A stretch of DNA of 64,000 nucleotides from Methanomicrobia archaeon (GTDB lineage: Archaea > Halobacteriota > Bog-38 > Methanoflorentales > Methanoflorentaceae), in the NCBI GenBank assembly GCA_015660915.1, contig JACTTZ010000004.1:1-64000 (forward strand), in the 5' to 3' direction. A program made the translations under genes and the position numbers. The first letter of the stretch is position 1; every line of letters starts with the position of its first letter. The notes beneath the pieces are model-generated. The model saw nothing but the letters and a program-made list of their open reading frames with translations. It was not told the DNA's origin and ran no database searches. This document shows positions 1-10,377 of the stretch, piece by piece.

Positions 1-473
1 CCTTCTGAGGAGACGTACTCCCAGCCGGCGTTTTTGAGTGATTGGAAGTAGGGGCCAAAGGTGGTGATCGGTGTGCTCTGAAGCGCTCCCGCCTGCCAGA
101 TGACTTGTTCGACGTCAATAATTGGCGTCATGCCGAGCGATTTAATCTTGTTGAGTTCCGTCTGGTACGTTCCGGCGTCAGGAACGACCAGGTGCACGGC
201 GGTGAATCCGTGGGCTTTAAAATAGTCAAGTGAGCCGTCATCGACCATTGAGGGGGGACAGCCAATGTGATACTCTATGGGGTGGGTCGTGACCCCTACT
301 GATGACTGCGTCGTGCTCTTGACCGCCAGGGAGGGGCTAGGCGTAACCGCTGCACTGGCCGTCACCGCCATGAGAGAGATCAAAGTGACAGCTAGAAGGA
401 AGAGAGTCACGAGTTTTTTGCCGCGCGCGCTCCAGCGTTGCGTGCGGACGCGCGTTTTGTGAAGAGGCGACAC
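1..473 (-). CDS. Secreted protein of unknown function, 3' end truncated by window edge; signal peptide followed by HIGCPPSMVDDGSLDYFKAHGFTAVHLVVPDAGTYQTELNKIKSLGMTPIIDVEQVIW (TIM-barrel-like flavour)
   Basis: Translated by hand on the minus strand from GTG (473-471); open through position 1. Basic N-terminus then hydrophobic LVTLFLLAVTLISLMAVTASA. Not in the supplied ORF track because it runs off the window. Confidence 0.7.
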   Translation of the reverse strand, partial: MSPLHKTRVRTQRWSARGKKLVTLFLLAVTLISLMAVTASAAVTPSPSLAVKSTTQSSVGVTTHPIEYHIGCPPSMVDDGSLDYFKAHGFTAVHLVVPDAGTYQTELNKIKSLGMTPIIDVEQVIWQAGALQSTPITTFGPYFQSLKNAGWEYVSSE

Positions 474-1241
474 AATGTTCCCCGGCTGTTCGTTCGAAAA
501 AGCTGCAGCCTAAACGGCGAAAAGTGAAATTACAGCTTCTAGACAGGCTACTGAGTTTTTTTGCGATGTTACTTAGTCTTTGTTATTTACCTCTGAGTTA
601 GAGAACTCTGCAGTGCGAACAGCGGCCTCAGATTGCATCGATTTCGCTGCACAATGGGCGGAGTGGGGAGAGCGCCCACCCCCTGCCGCTAGTCAGTTTG
701 CATAGTTAGAGCTCTAGCGTGCTCTCGCTGCTCGCCACCCGCTCAATCGATGGGTTCTCAGGCTCCCGCCACGCAGCACTGCTCTTCTTTAGGGTTGTCT
801 AAAAGTAGACGACTTTCGGTAGTTGGCCATGGCGAAGCCTTTCAGGTAACTTCTATCGAACACTGAGCGGACCATATTTCAAATATAAACAATGGTTTCA
901 TTTGTTGGTGCCGACGACGAGAGCACCCTGAGCATAACCCCTAAGCACAGAAGATGTGGTACGCACTGATTCTCGTAACAAGCTCACAGATGGAAAGCTC
1001 AAATTCAAAGGAGCGTTTCCTGATGTCGAATTTGCGGACGAATGATAAAAAAAGAGAGCGGCGTGCTAGACTGCCCAGAAGTTCAACTGTCCGGTAAAAG
1101 AGCTCAATACCTGTTTGAGACGGTTATTAGTTGAGCTACGCTGAGGCTCCGCAGCTAATGCACGTTGATCATGACATCGCTCGTTGCCCCCCTATACCTC
1201 GACTAGTAGTGTACTACCCAGAGCAGGAGCGTGGTGACGCG

Positions 1242-3353
1242 TTACATACCGCCGAGAGAGGTCCAGCCCCCCCATCCGCCGTTGGAATACTCCATCTGCC
1301 AGAGGCCGCCGTCGGTGCCGCGCACAAAGACGTCGATCTTACCGGAGGCCGGTGAGGCCGCCGCGGGTGACGAGGTGAGGATCCCGCCGAGGGATTCCCA
1401 GCCGGACCACGCGCCGTTATACCCTTGATGCCACAGGCCGTGGTCCGTGCCTACGACAAAGACGTCGAGACGGCCTGAGCCCCATGAGCTGGCTGCTGGT
1501 CCGGTGCCGGAGTACATGATCCCGCCGAGAGAGGTCCAGGAATGCCATCCGCCGTTGCTATACTCCATCTGCCAGAGACCGCCGTCGGTGCCGCGCACAA
1601 AGACGTCGATCTTACCGGAGGCCGGTGAGGCCGCCGCAGGATCTGACGTCAAGATACCGCCGAGGGACGTCCACGCTGACCAGGTCTGGCCATTCCAGTG
1701 TTTCCAATAGAGGGCGCTGTCGGTGCCGCGCACAAAGAGATCGAGGCTGTTTGCACCCTGCGCGCACACGGCAGGCGCTGAGGCGACGCCGACCGGAGCG
1801 GCGGTCGTTGCAAACGCCTTTATGTTATTGCTGACGACGTAGGCGTTACCGTCATAGTTGTACCAGTCTGACCACGAAGACCCGTCTCTGCTGTAGTAAC
1901 TCTGGCCGGGACTATTGATCACGTTGCTGCTGTACCCCTGTATATACTCCTGCGTGGGGAGCGGTTTGGGGTACCCCGGAGTGGTGAACTCGATCACGAC
2001 GGCGAACTTGTGACCGGACGTGAGCGGGACCGTCGTGCCCAGAGGAATGGTGTAGTATCCAGCATACGTTTCGCTCCCCGATTGTGTCGCTACCAACTTG
2101 CCATCTGTCGGAGTATTGGTCGGGTCGGTGTAGATCTGTATCGTGTACTGCATATTTGGAGCCACGGCGTAGAGGCCCACCGCTTTTAGATTCCCTGTTT
2201 GAGCGGTGAATACATTCGCGCCCCACAGCGTCGAGCTGCCGCCCGAGCCCCAACTGCCAACCCACCCAAGAGGGTCGTACTGATAGTTGGCGGCGTAGTT
2301 GGTCACTGGCTCAGCGGTAACAACCGCGTTTTCAGTGGAGCCCATGTTCTTATCATAATAAGAAACGTAGAAGTACCCTGATTGGCCCCACGACGTACCC
2401 CAGCTGTTCTTGCAGATCCACGCGCCGTTCCCAGGAGGCGCTGTAGAGAAGCTCGTCGCGGGGAAGTTGTCATCCCAGCCGACGATTGTCACCGCGTGAT
2501 TCCCGCCCTGCGTTGCGTGGTCATAGTACGCCGCAGTCGACGGGTTCCAATAAGTGGTCTGCGCTCGCATATCCCCCAGCCAGTCGAAGGCGGAATATAC
2601 GCCGCCATACGTCATTAAGGCGCTCTTTATGGCGTTGTTATCCATTGGTGACTGCTTGAGCGGCAGGAAATACACGTTTTGCACGTGTTCTTGAATGGAA
2701 CAGGATGTGGTGTCAGAGCACGAGGCCGTGTACGGGTCGCAGGCCGTGGCCACCGGCCCGCTTTGCATCGTGCCGCCCCACCGGGCGAGGTATGCCGTCG
2801 ACATCACCATATCTCCTCCGTTGCAGCACGGCGTATCAAATCCGTGCGCGTTATTCAAATTGTTCTCTGAGAAGCTCGAGAGCTGTGCCGGCAGCAGATA
2901 CGATTCAAGCGAGCCGTACGTGGCAAATGTCCAGCAGCTGCCGCACGAGCCTTGATCCTCCACCGGGCTTACCTTACCCAAGGCGCGAAGATCATACGAT
3001 GTGGGAAACGCGGACGCTCCAGCAAGCGCAACGGTCTGCTGCTTAAGGGGGGAGAGATCTACAACAGGTGGGATCTCGCCGAGACCGTGGGGGAGAACCG
3101 CTTGCTGCGCTACATTTCCCGTCGCCACGTTTTTTTGATACTGCGTCCAAGCGGGGTTGATCGGTGCCCTGCTTAACGAGCTGGCTGACGCTGTAGTGGT
3201 AAGCGCCGCCTGAGCTGATACGACGCCGGCATTACCTTGTTCCGCGCTTACCGCGACCGCTCCTAACGAACCGATAAAGAGAAGCACGAGAGTAAGCGCG
3301 ATTAGCTTGGTGCGTAACCGCATGGATATCGCCTCTGAGAAGAGACATGGCAA
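1242..3353 (-). CDS. Secreted papain-like (C1A) cysteine protease with C-terminal PLL/tectonin-like beta-propeller repeats
   Basis: 703 aa; signal peptide; catalytic motif QGSCGSCWTFA, GGNHAVTIVGWDD, NSWGTSWGQSGYFYVSY; tail of near-identical units SPAAASPASGKIDVFVRGTDGGLWQMEYSNGGW. Confidence 0.9.
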   Translation of the reverse strand: MPCLFSEAISMRLRTKLIALTLVLLFIGSLGAVAVSAEQGNAGVVSAQAALTTTASASSLSRAPINPAWTQYQKNVATGNVAQQAVLPHGLGEIPPVVDLSPLKQQTVALAGASAFPTSYDLRALGKVSPVEDQGSCGSCWTFATYGSLESYLLPAQLSSFSENNLNNAHGFDTPCCNGGDMVMSTAYLARWGGTMQSGPVATACDPYTASCSDTTSCSIQEHVQNVYFLPLKQSPMDNNAIKSALMTYGGVYSAFDWLGDMRAQTTYWNPSTAAYYDHATQGGNHAVTIVGWDDNFPATSFSTAPPGNGAWICKNSWGTSWGQSGYFYVSYYDKNMGSTENAVVTAEPVTNYAANYQYDPLGWVGSWGSGGSSTLWGANVFTAQTGNLKAVGLYAVAPNMQYTIQIYTDPTNTPTDGKLVATQSGSETYAGYYTIPLGTTVPLTSGHKFAVVIEFTTPGYPKPLPTQEYIQGYSSNVINSPGQSYYSRDGSSWSDWYNYDGNAYVVSNNIKAFATTAAPVGVASAPAVCAQGANSLDLFVRGTDSALYWKHWNGQTWSAWTSLGGILTSDPAAASPASGKIDVFVRGTDGGLWQMEYSNGGWHSWTSLGGIMYSGTGPAASSWGSGRLDVFVVGTDHGLWHQGYNGAWSGWESLGGILTSSPAAASPASGKIDVFVRGTDGGLWQMEYSNGGWGGWTSLGGM
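1287..1638 (-). repeat. Intragenic near-identical DNA repeat encoding propeller blades (copies about 1287-1365 and 1560-1638)
   Basis: atactccatctgccagag[g/a]ccgccgtcggtgccgcgcacaaagacgtcgatcttaccggaggccggtgaggccgccgc present twice, 273 bp apart. Confidence 0.9.
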
Positions 3354-4033
3354 AGAGGGCGCTTAATAGTTAAAGGTTGCGCTAGTGTGACGCAGTGTGC
3401 GATAACGATGAAGAAGTGCTGCGGTTGTGCTCATTTGCTTCGCAAAAAGAAAACGTACAATTATTCGCCCTAAAACGAGCGCACTGAGGTGAAAAATGCG
3501 GCGCGTGGGAATGCCATATCGAAATAACTATATCTGAGAATGAATAAAAAGCGCCTTCGCGCGCATCTGCGTGCAGGGCAACGGGGTAGTGCCACGTCAC
3601 CACGAAACACATACACTTGTTGTCCTCCCCCTCATTACATACCTTGCGTCCCTTTGCTTTTTCGTTGAGTGCAATCGCGCTCTCCTGCTGCTCTCGTGCT
3701 TTTCAAAAGCCGTTTTGTCTGCAATTTGGCGACTTACAGCAGGCTCCGACGGCACGTGTAGCTACAGCGACAATGTCCACGGTGTTTTCGTATGCGTTTT
3801 CGAGCCCACGGGCTTGTGAAACGTTCAGCGCCCCGCACATGACCGTTTCAACAGCATCGCTTCCCAACAAACTTGACGCTTAGACTTCTCGGCAGACAAC
3901 GCAGAGCGATGAGAGATCGCACCATAATTTCAGTACGAGTAGTCCTTCAGCTTATTGCTCTATGGCTTTTCTCGTTCAGTGTGACCGCTGCGGGCGGTTG
4001 CAAAGCTGCTGAGCTCTGCAGATAACAAAGCGT

Positions 4034-5329
4034 CTATCGGCCCCGGCCCGTTTCTGAAAACCGCTCTTTCACTGCCGATCGCAAATCACTCAGGATCTCG
4101 CTACTCTTCTTGCTAAAAGAGGACGATTGCTCATTTTGAGCCACACGCGCCTCAGTTTCGAGTCTGGCTCGGGCTACGTCGTTATCGCCTTTGAACAGTT
4201 TGTGGTACCCCTCCACAGCACGCTCCCACGAATATGCCGCTGTCCGCTCGTACGCATTCCAGCGAAGCCGCGAGGCGCCTTCCGGGTTTTGCTCGGTTGA
4301 CGCGACCAAATTGCTCACGTCAGCACTCGTCGAGAAGAAATGTGCGGAGCGATCGCACACTTCCCTATTAAAGGAATTATCGTGTGCTATGATGAGATTC
4401 TTTGATATCATCGCCTCTAAGAGGCTCGGATTGGTACCGCCGACGGAATGCCCGTGGATGTACGCCAGGCAGTGTTGCCGCAACATCCAGAGGGTTTCCG
4501 AATCGTAGATCGCTCCCAAAAAGGGTATGGCGGCCGAGCTGCCGCTTGATGCCTGCTCGCGGACCCGATTCCTGTATCTATAACTGGTGAAATCGCCAAC
4601 GACGACTAACGGGTATTTCGGGTTCGCTTCAACGAATCCTTTGACGATCAGGTCGACGTTGTTCTCAGGCTCGAGACGCGATACGAGCAACCAGTACTTC
4701 CCGGGTTTTATCGCTCCCGCTCCTTGCTTCTCAGAGATGTAGTGACCCAGTTTGGCCGCGTCCCACGGTTGCGGTTGTTGGTGTTCGACCCCGTACGGAA
4801 TGTAGGAGATCTTGAAGTGATGTTTTGCACCAATGAATCGCTTCAACTCTTCATTGTCGACCACGATCTTAGTCGCGAGGTTGAGTGAAACGGCGAAGTA
4901 CAGAATGATGATACTGCGCTCCACCACGTTGTATTTGGCGCGCTTCCATTCCAACCCATCGGTGTTGACAACGACATCCCTCCCGAGCACTCTCGGAACA
5001 AGCAGAGCAGCTCCGCCGTAGATGCCGAGCACGTAAACCACATCACAAACCAACGCATACTTAAGAACGAAGAAAAAATCATAAACAAGCTCGAACGCTT
5101 TTCGCAAGACGTAGTTGGCGGGAGGTTTAAGCGCGAAGTAATCAAGGGTAGCCCCTTTGTAGTCAACGATAGGCTTTCCACGAGCCGGTTTCTCGCAGCT
5201 GCAACGAACGCCGTACCCTTTCTGCACGAGGCGCGGCACGAGATCTGCGAGCATACGCTCAAATCCGCCGTAATTGTTGATGCCTCGCGCACCAACGATT
5301 CCGACGGTCCTGCCCCGCACGCTAATCAC
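4034..5329 (-). CDS. Glycosyltransferase with DUF1972-type N-terminus (rhamnosyltransferase-like)
   Basis: 431 aa; VGIVGARGINNYGGFERMLADLVPRL N-terminus; GT4-like GGTNPSLLEAMISKNLIIAHDNSFNREV. Confidence 0.85.
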   Translation of the reverse strand: MISVRGRTVGIVGARGINNYGGFERMLADLVPRLVQKGYGVRCSCEKPARGKPIVDYKGATLDYFALKPPANYVLRKAFELVYDFFFVLKYALVCDVVYVLGIYGGAALLVPRVLGRDVVVNTDGLEWKRAKYNVVERSIIILYFAVSLNLATKIVVDNEELKRFIGAKHHFKISYIPYGVEHQQPQPWDAAKLGHYISEKQGAGAIKPGKYWLLVSRLEPENNVDLIVKGFVEANPKYPLVVVGDFTSYRYRNRVREQASSGSSAAIPFLGAIYDSETLWMLRQHCLAYIHGHSVGGTNPSLLEAMISKNLIIAHDNSFNREVCDRSAHFFSTSADVSNLVASTEQNPEGASRLRWNAYERTAAYSWERAVEGYHKLFKGDNDVARARLETEARVAQNEQSSSFSKKSSEILSDLRSAVKERFSETGRGR

Positions 5330-5814
5330 CGCGTCTCATAAGTATTTTTTCGCGATTCAACCCTTTGATGTTCGTTGTCCTCGTATCTTCACGCGACGCT
5401 CGCTCATCCGCCAGCCTGATTCTACGCGATGAGATGCTTTTTAATAGCCACGGTTAAAGCCTTGTGACACTTGAGTGTAACACACGTTTACTCGTGCACG
5501 TCTCCCGTTCTCCGATGCCGAAAAAAAAGGGGTGCTTCAGGGAGTCTGTGGCCTTTCGTGACCGCAATGCTTGTTGCTGCGCACGCTTTTTGAGAGTCGA
5601 CCCCACAATAATGCTTAGATATTATTAAATTGATTTAACAATTTTACTCAATGATATGGCATGCCGATCCGCTACCTAGACACGTCTAGACAGGCGAATC
5701 TCGTCTGAGCCAGATCCAGCATCACCGCGCGACCCTCGCGACGACTCGACTCGCGCCGTTTTACGCAGGCAACAGAGCCGCCGACAACCAGCACCAATGA
5801 TGGCGGTGCCTTGC

Positions 5815-6087
5815 TTAATCACCATGGCGTGACCGTTTTCGTCCGTTGTCACTTTCTTCGGATCCAAGCAGCAGCGTGGTATCGCCCCCGGGCCACAGCA
5901 TAGTCTTGTCAATCGACGTTCTCGCGGACTTCGCCCCCTTGAGCTCCCCCTCACTGCGGATGTTGGGCTCAGCAAACTCTCTGGCAAGCTCGGCGCGTGT
6001 CTTCAGCTCCAGCTCCATGAGCTTCGCCGTCGGGACATCGGAAAAGTCACGTTTTTCCAGCTCCGCCGTGATGTGCTCGAGCCTCAA
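5815..6087 (-). pseudogene. C-terminal fragment of an HTH/terminase-small-subunit-like protein (putative)
   Basis: LRLEHITAELEKRDFSDVPTAKLMELELKTRAELAREF; no good start codon context (TTG; frame open upstream as VVVLRLEH). Confidence 0.4.
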
Positions 6088-6171
6088 TACAACAACAAAA
6101 ATCTTATAAGTGTAGTGCTTTTCACATTAGTTAATCTGTATCTGTTGCTTGAGTTACCGCAATGAGGTCCC

Positions 6172-6936
6172 GTGTCATCTTCTGTAAACGAAAAAAAGAC
6201 CAAAGGATCGTTTAAATCGTTCAAATTGTACGTGGCCGTCCGGACGGGGCGCGCAATAAAGCGCATTGTTGGAAAGAACACCACATTACCAATCGTGGCA
6301 GGTCGTTTGAAGGGAAAAAAATGGATTGTCGGGGGTGGTATAACTCAGGTATTGGGAAGGTGGCAAGAAAAGTACACGGACAAATTCGCCGAGTCGATAT
6401 ATCCATCAAGCGTAGTGTACGACGTAGGTGCTAACGCGGGCTGGTACACGCTTCTGGCTTCGGAGTTGGCAGATCCGCGGGGCAAAGTCGTCGCCTTTGA
6501 ACCATTACCTGCAGCGCTACGCATCCTAAAAGGGAATGTTAAGATTAACCATTGCACCAACGTTCAGATTGTAGAGGCGGCCGTTTCAGACAGCGAAGGC
6601 ACGGCTACGTTCTTTTCCGTGGCAGATAGTACATTAGGCTCCCTTTCGTCCCTCTACGGCCCCGCCCCCAATACCACGACGGTGAAGACCGTCAAGATTG
6701 ACTCGCTTGTAAAAAAGGAGATAATCCCCGCCCCTGATGTTGTCAAGATGGATATAGAGAGAGGCGAGCTCGCAGCCCTCAAAGGAGCTGCGTCAACGCT
6801 TGTAGAGCCTGCTCCGATGATTTTTTTGGCGACACACGGCTTCGATATGTATGTCGATTGTTGCCGCCTGTTAACCTCTCTCGGCTACGCGGTGGAACGG
6901 GTCCACGGCTCAGATTATGTGGTTGCCCACAAGTGA
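6172..6936 (+). CDS. FkbM family methyltransferase
   Basis: 254 aa, GTG start; VVYDVGANAGWYTLLASELA, VVAFEPLPAALRILKGNV, VVKMDIERGELAALKGA. Confidence 0.88.
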   Translation: MSSSVNEKKTKGSFKSFKLYVAVRTGRAIKRIVGKNTTLPIVAGRLKGKKWIVGGGITQVLGRWQEKYTDKFAESIYPSSVVYDVGANAGWYTLLASELADPRGKVVAFEPLPAALRILKGNVKINHCTNVQIVEAAVSDSEGTATFFSVADSTLGSLSSLYGPAPNTTTVKTVKIDSLVKKEIIPAPDVVKMDIERGELAALKGAASTLVEPAPMIFLATHGFDMYVDCCRLLTSLGYAVERVHGSDYVVAHK

Positions 6937-7558
6937 CGCACGATTTGCGTAGTGACGCGGCGAAAAAGAAGGAAAACCACGCATCCGAATTGGTAAAACG
7001 AGTTTTGATACTTAGCTGTGCTACGGGTTTCTGCGCCTAACGGAACTCAAGGGGCCCGTTTTAAGTACCCTTTTAAACATCTTACTTGAATCAGACTATG
7101 GTGCTGAGGCAGTCCGATATTTTCTGACTTAATCTAAAATTTCATTTTGCGTACTCCGCAACGCAGATGTCACTCCAGCCGCTGGCGGAACAGTCGTTAC
7201 CCCCAAGAAGATGATGGTGGGATTTTCTCGCGTCGCTGCTCTTTTAGCTTTGATCAGTTCCCCGCTGGCATATCCGCAAAAGCAAATGTCCTGCTTCGCT
7301 ACTTTTTCAGTTACATATTCTCATTGAGTGATGGCATCTTTTTATTAAGGCTTAGTATTCCTTCCATACCTCATCGTAGCACCTTTTCAAGGAGTGATGC
7401 TTGAAGCCCGGTACGCCGCATTTCAGCAGAGCGATTCGAGCTAGCGATGCACAACCGGCGGTGCCAAACGACAGGCGTATAGGTAATCACCCTTGGCTAT
7501 ATGAACGGCGCACTTGGATCCGAATCTCCGTCTGCAGGCCGCTTCTCTACCCGATCGT

Positions 7559-8329
7559 TCAATCGTTGAATCGCTTGTACAGGTAGTTCGCAATCAACTG
7601 GAAGAGCAGGATGAAGACGATGAGCATCGCGACGTCAACAATCGGGTGGAACATCATTTTACCGTTATATCCACCCTGGATGAGATCGTTCGCGTACGTG
7701 AGCGGCGAAATATAGGCGATCATCTGCCCTACAGAGGGCAGTGTCGCGATCGGGATGAAGACACCTGATATGAATATGAGGGGGAACCTCACGACGTTCA
7801 CCATCGAGATGATATCGCCGGGGTTCTCCGTCGGATATGCCGCGAAAAGGGTTCCCAGCGTTGCAAAGCACAGTGAACTGAAAAGGATCCCCAGCACAAT
7901 GAGGGGTATATTCGTGATGGGCGTCATCAGGATGACCAGCGCGGCGACAAACACCACAACCGCAATAAGAAGGCTATAGATAAGACCGCTGAGGCTCTCG
8001 CCCAACACCAGCGCGTTTAAGGAGATAGGGGCGGCGAGCAGCCGGTCAAAGGTCGCCATTCTCCGTTCGATCGGGACGGATACCGGTTCTATCGATGAGG
8101 CGGAAAAGAGCGTCGTGATCCCGATGAGTCCTGGGACCAGCGCAACGGGCGTCGCGAGCTTCCCTGCCGTAAACGCGAGGAACATAAAAAGGGGAAAGAG
8201 CACCCCGCCGACGATGACGCCTGGCCTGAGGTAATAGATGAGGACGTCTTTTTTCGCAATCGCCCACGCGGCGACAAGCTCGCGGGAAAGGCGGTCCTCG
8301 ATCCCCGAAAGGCTAATCGATGGCACCAA
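7559..8329 (-). CDS. ABC-2 type transporter permease
   Basis: 256 aa, about six hydrophobic segments; coupled to the ATPase gene (overlap 8313-8329); VVRFPLIFISGVFIPIATLPSVGQMIAYISPLTYANDLIQ. Confidence 0.88.
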   Translation of the reverse strand: MVPSISLSGIEDRLSRELVAAWAIAKKDVLIYYLRPGVIVGGVLFPLFMFLAFTAGKLATPVALVPGLIGITTLFSASSIEPVSVPIERRMATFDRLLAAPISLNALVLGESLSGLIYSLLIAVVVFVAALVILMTPITNIPLIVLGILFSSLCFATLGTLFAAYPTENPGDIISMVNVVRFPLIFISGVFIPIATLPSVGQMIAYISPLTYANDLIQGGYNGKMMFHPIVDVAMLIVFILLFQLIANYLYKRFND

Positions 8330-9269
8330 CCCCGCCTCCTCGCTGCAGCCCGGTTAGCTTGACAAAGACGTCTTCAAGGCTCGGACCGAGCGTCGTCATG
8401 CTTATCACCCGTGTGTGGTGCGTCTGCGCGTACGCCATCACGCCGCCAATGACCTCTGTGGGGTCCTCTGTGAAGAGCTTGAACTTGTCACCTTCCTTGC
8501 GGGCGTTGTTCACCATCGGAAGCCTGCGCAGCTCGTCAAGCCGCTCAGGCGACGTGCCGTCCAAAAAGGCGACCTCGACAGACTGGACGCTCTGAATCGT
8601 CTTTTTCAGCCGTTCGGGCGCGTCGATGGCGGCGATGTGCCCCTTGTCGATGATGGCCACCCGGTCGCAGAGGATGTTCGCCTCCTCGATGTTATGGGTC
8701 GTTAGGAACACAGTGACCCCCTCGCTAATAAGGTCGCTAATCATGTCGCGGATGATGAGGTTGCTCTCCACGTCCAATCCGGAGGTCGGTTCATCAAGGA
8801 AGAGCAGACGCGGGCCGTTGACGAGGCCCATGGCGATGGTCAACCGGCGCCTCATTCCCTTGGAATACCCGTGTACCTTGTCACCTCGCCGTTCATACAG
8901 CTCAAAACGCTTCAGAATCTCGCTCGCGTTCTTTTCCCGCTCGCTTCTCCCGATACGATAGAGCTGCGCGGCGAGCATCATGTTCTGCCATCCGGTCAGG
9001 TCTGTGTACACGTTGGAGATCTCTGATACGATGCCCATCGATTGCCGTGCGGCAACGGTCTCGTGCATGATATCGTGACCAAAGATGGTCGCCTTTCCTG
9101 AGGTCGGCGGTGAGATCCCAGTGAGCATGCGGATGGTGGTCGTCTTGCCGGCGCCGTTAGGGCCTAAGAACCCGAAGGTCTCCCCGACCGGCACCGAGAA
9201 ACTGATGTCGTTGACGGCGGTGAGGTCGCCGAATTGCTTGACCAGGTGAGAGACTTCGATCGCTTCCAC
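8313..9269 (-). CDS. ABC transporter ATP-binding protein (DrrA/CcmA type)
   Basis: 318 aa; GPNGAGKTT Walker A, YSKGMRRRL signature, LLFLDEPTSGLD Walker B. Confidence 0.95.
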   Translation of the reverse strand: MEAIEVSHLVKQFGDLTAVNDISFSVPVGETFGFLGPNGAGKTTTIRMLTGISPPTSGKATIFGHDIMHETVAARQSMGIVSEISNVYTDLTGWQNMMLAAQLYRIGRSEREKNASEILKRFELYERRGDKVHGYSKGMRRRLTIAMGLVNGPRLLFLDEPTSGLDVESNLIIRDMISDLISEGVTVFLTTHNIEEANILCDRVAIIDKGHIAAIDAPERLKKTIQSVQSVEVAFLDGTSPERLDELRRLPMVNNARKEGDKFKLFTEDPTEVIGGVMAYAQTHHTRVISMTTLGPSLEDVFVKLTGLQRGGGVGAID

Positions 9270-9601
9270 GGGTGCTCCACCAGATGTTTTTTTACCAGTA
9301 TTTAGTTTGTTCGCATCGCGCCGCCGTATCCGGCGCTTGTCCGGTCAACGCCGAACGGTCGCGCCTCGAGGGGTGACCCGTTCCATTCCTGGGCTGTTCT
9401 GAACGCTTTAATATCAACGCTTAGATAGCAACGCGCGACCTGTCGGTAAGGGGAAAAACCACTCAGCGCGCATTCCGGCGCTGCCGCGCCCACCCATCAG
9501 GTGCAGCGGTCGCTTGCCGTCTTCGACATCGCCTATGACACCGTCTGGTCCTGAGCGACCTTCGCGACTTCATCAGTGAACAGCCGTGGGTGCGTAAAGA
9601 A

Positions 9602-9826
9602 TTATCTCGTTTCCGACTCTTTTTCTGGCTCTTCGTCGGCGAACTCTACGAGCTTCAGCAGGATTATTCCCTTTTCCGGCTTTGCCTTCATGATGAAGTA
9701 CTCGCCGCCGTCCAGTTTGAAAAGTTCCCTGATCTTTTTGGGGATGACGACGTAGTAGGACGTGCCGTCAGGACGCATGTACCCCTTGACGAGCACACGC
9801 TTATGTTCTGATTTTTCCTTGTCCAT
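9602..9826 (-). CDS. AbrB/SpoVT-like DNA-binding domain protein
   Basis: 74 aa; GTSYYVVIPKKIRELFKLDGGEYFIMKAK swapped-hairpin AbrB pattern. Confidence 0.7.
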   Translation of the reverse strand: MDKEKSEHKRVLVKGYMRPDGTSYYVVIPKKIRELFKLDGGEYFIMKAKPEKGIILLKLVEFADEEPEKESETR

Positions 9827-9899
9827 TGACGATCGGGATCTGCTGTAGCAGCGCAGGCCTCGCGCCGTTAGAATAGTTGTTCAAAGGAGGTGAGGGCGC

Positions 9900-10118
9900 T
9901 CACCGCTCGATCGAGCCCTTGAGCAAGCGCAAGGTCTCCAGTTTGTGCTCTACGAGCTTAACTTTAAACTCCTTCTTCATGATCTTCTCATCCAGCTTGC
10001 GAAGCACATATTGCTTCTTGGCATCATCGTCCAGCTGTTCCCAGATCATCTTTTTCATCATCCACTTCTGTCCCATGTCGTGATGCATTCCCATCTCACC
10101 ATAGCGTTTTTCGTGCAT
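9900..10118 (-). CDS. Small charged protein with Met/His-rich N-terminus, unknown function
   Basis: 72 aa, MHEKRYGEMGMHHDMGQKWMMKKMIWEQLDDDAKKQYVLRKLDEKIM; same strand as and adjacent to the AbrB-like gene. Confidence 0.6.
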   Translation of the reverse strand: MHEKRYGEMGMHHDMGQKWMMKKMIWEQLDDDAKKQYVLRKLDEKIMKKEFKVKLVEHKLETLRLLKGSIER

Positions 10119-10377
10119 TGTTTGTTCGCTCCTTTTTTGTGTTAAGTATGTTAAACAGTTTGAACATCTCCATACTTATACTTATGTTTGACCACGGTTA
10201 GCGCTTATACTCTTCGTCGGCGGCCTCTTGATAGTTGACGTGCTCCCCGGCGCATATCCAGGACTTACGGTTGGGTGGCATCTCCCCGAAAAATCCTTGA
10301 GCGCTCATCCGGTCGACCGCTCGCGCCTCGGGGGTGACCCATCACGCTCTTAAGCGGGTGCCGCATAAAGCACAGGG

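Noticed and set aside
5676-5987. 103-aa minus-strand ORF
   Set aside because: Overlaps the better-supported 5815-6087 fragment in another frame; unconvincing composition.
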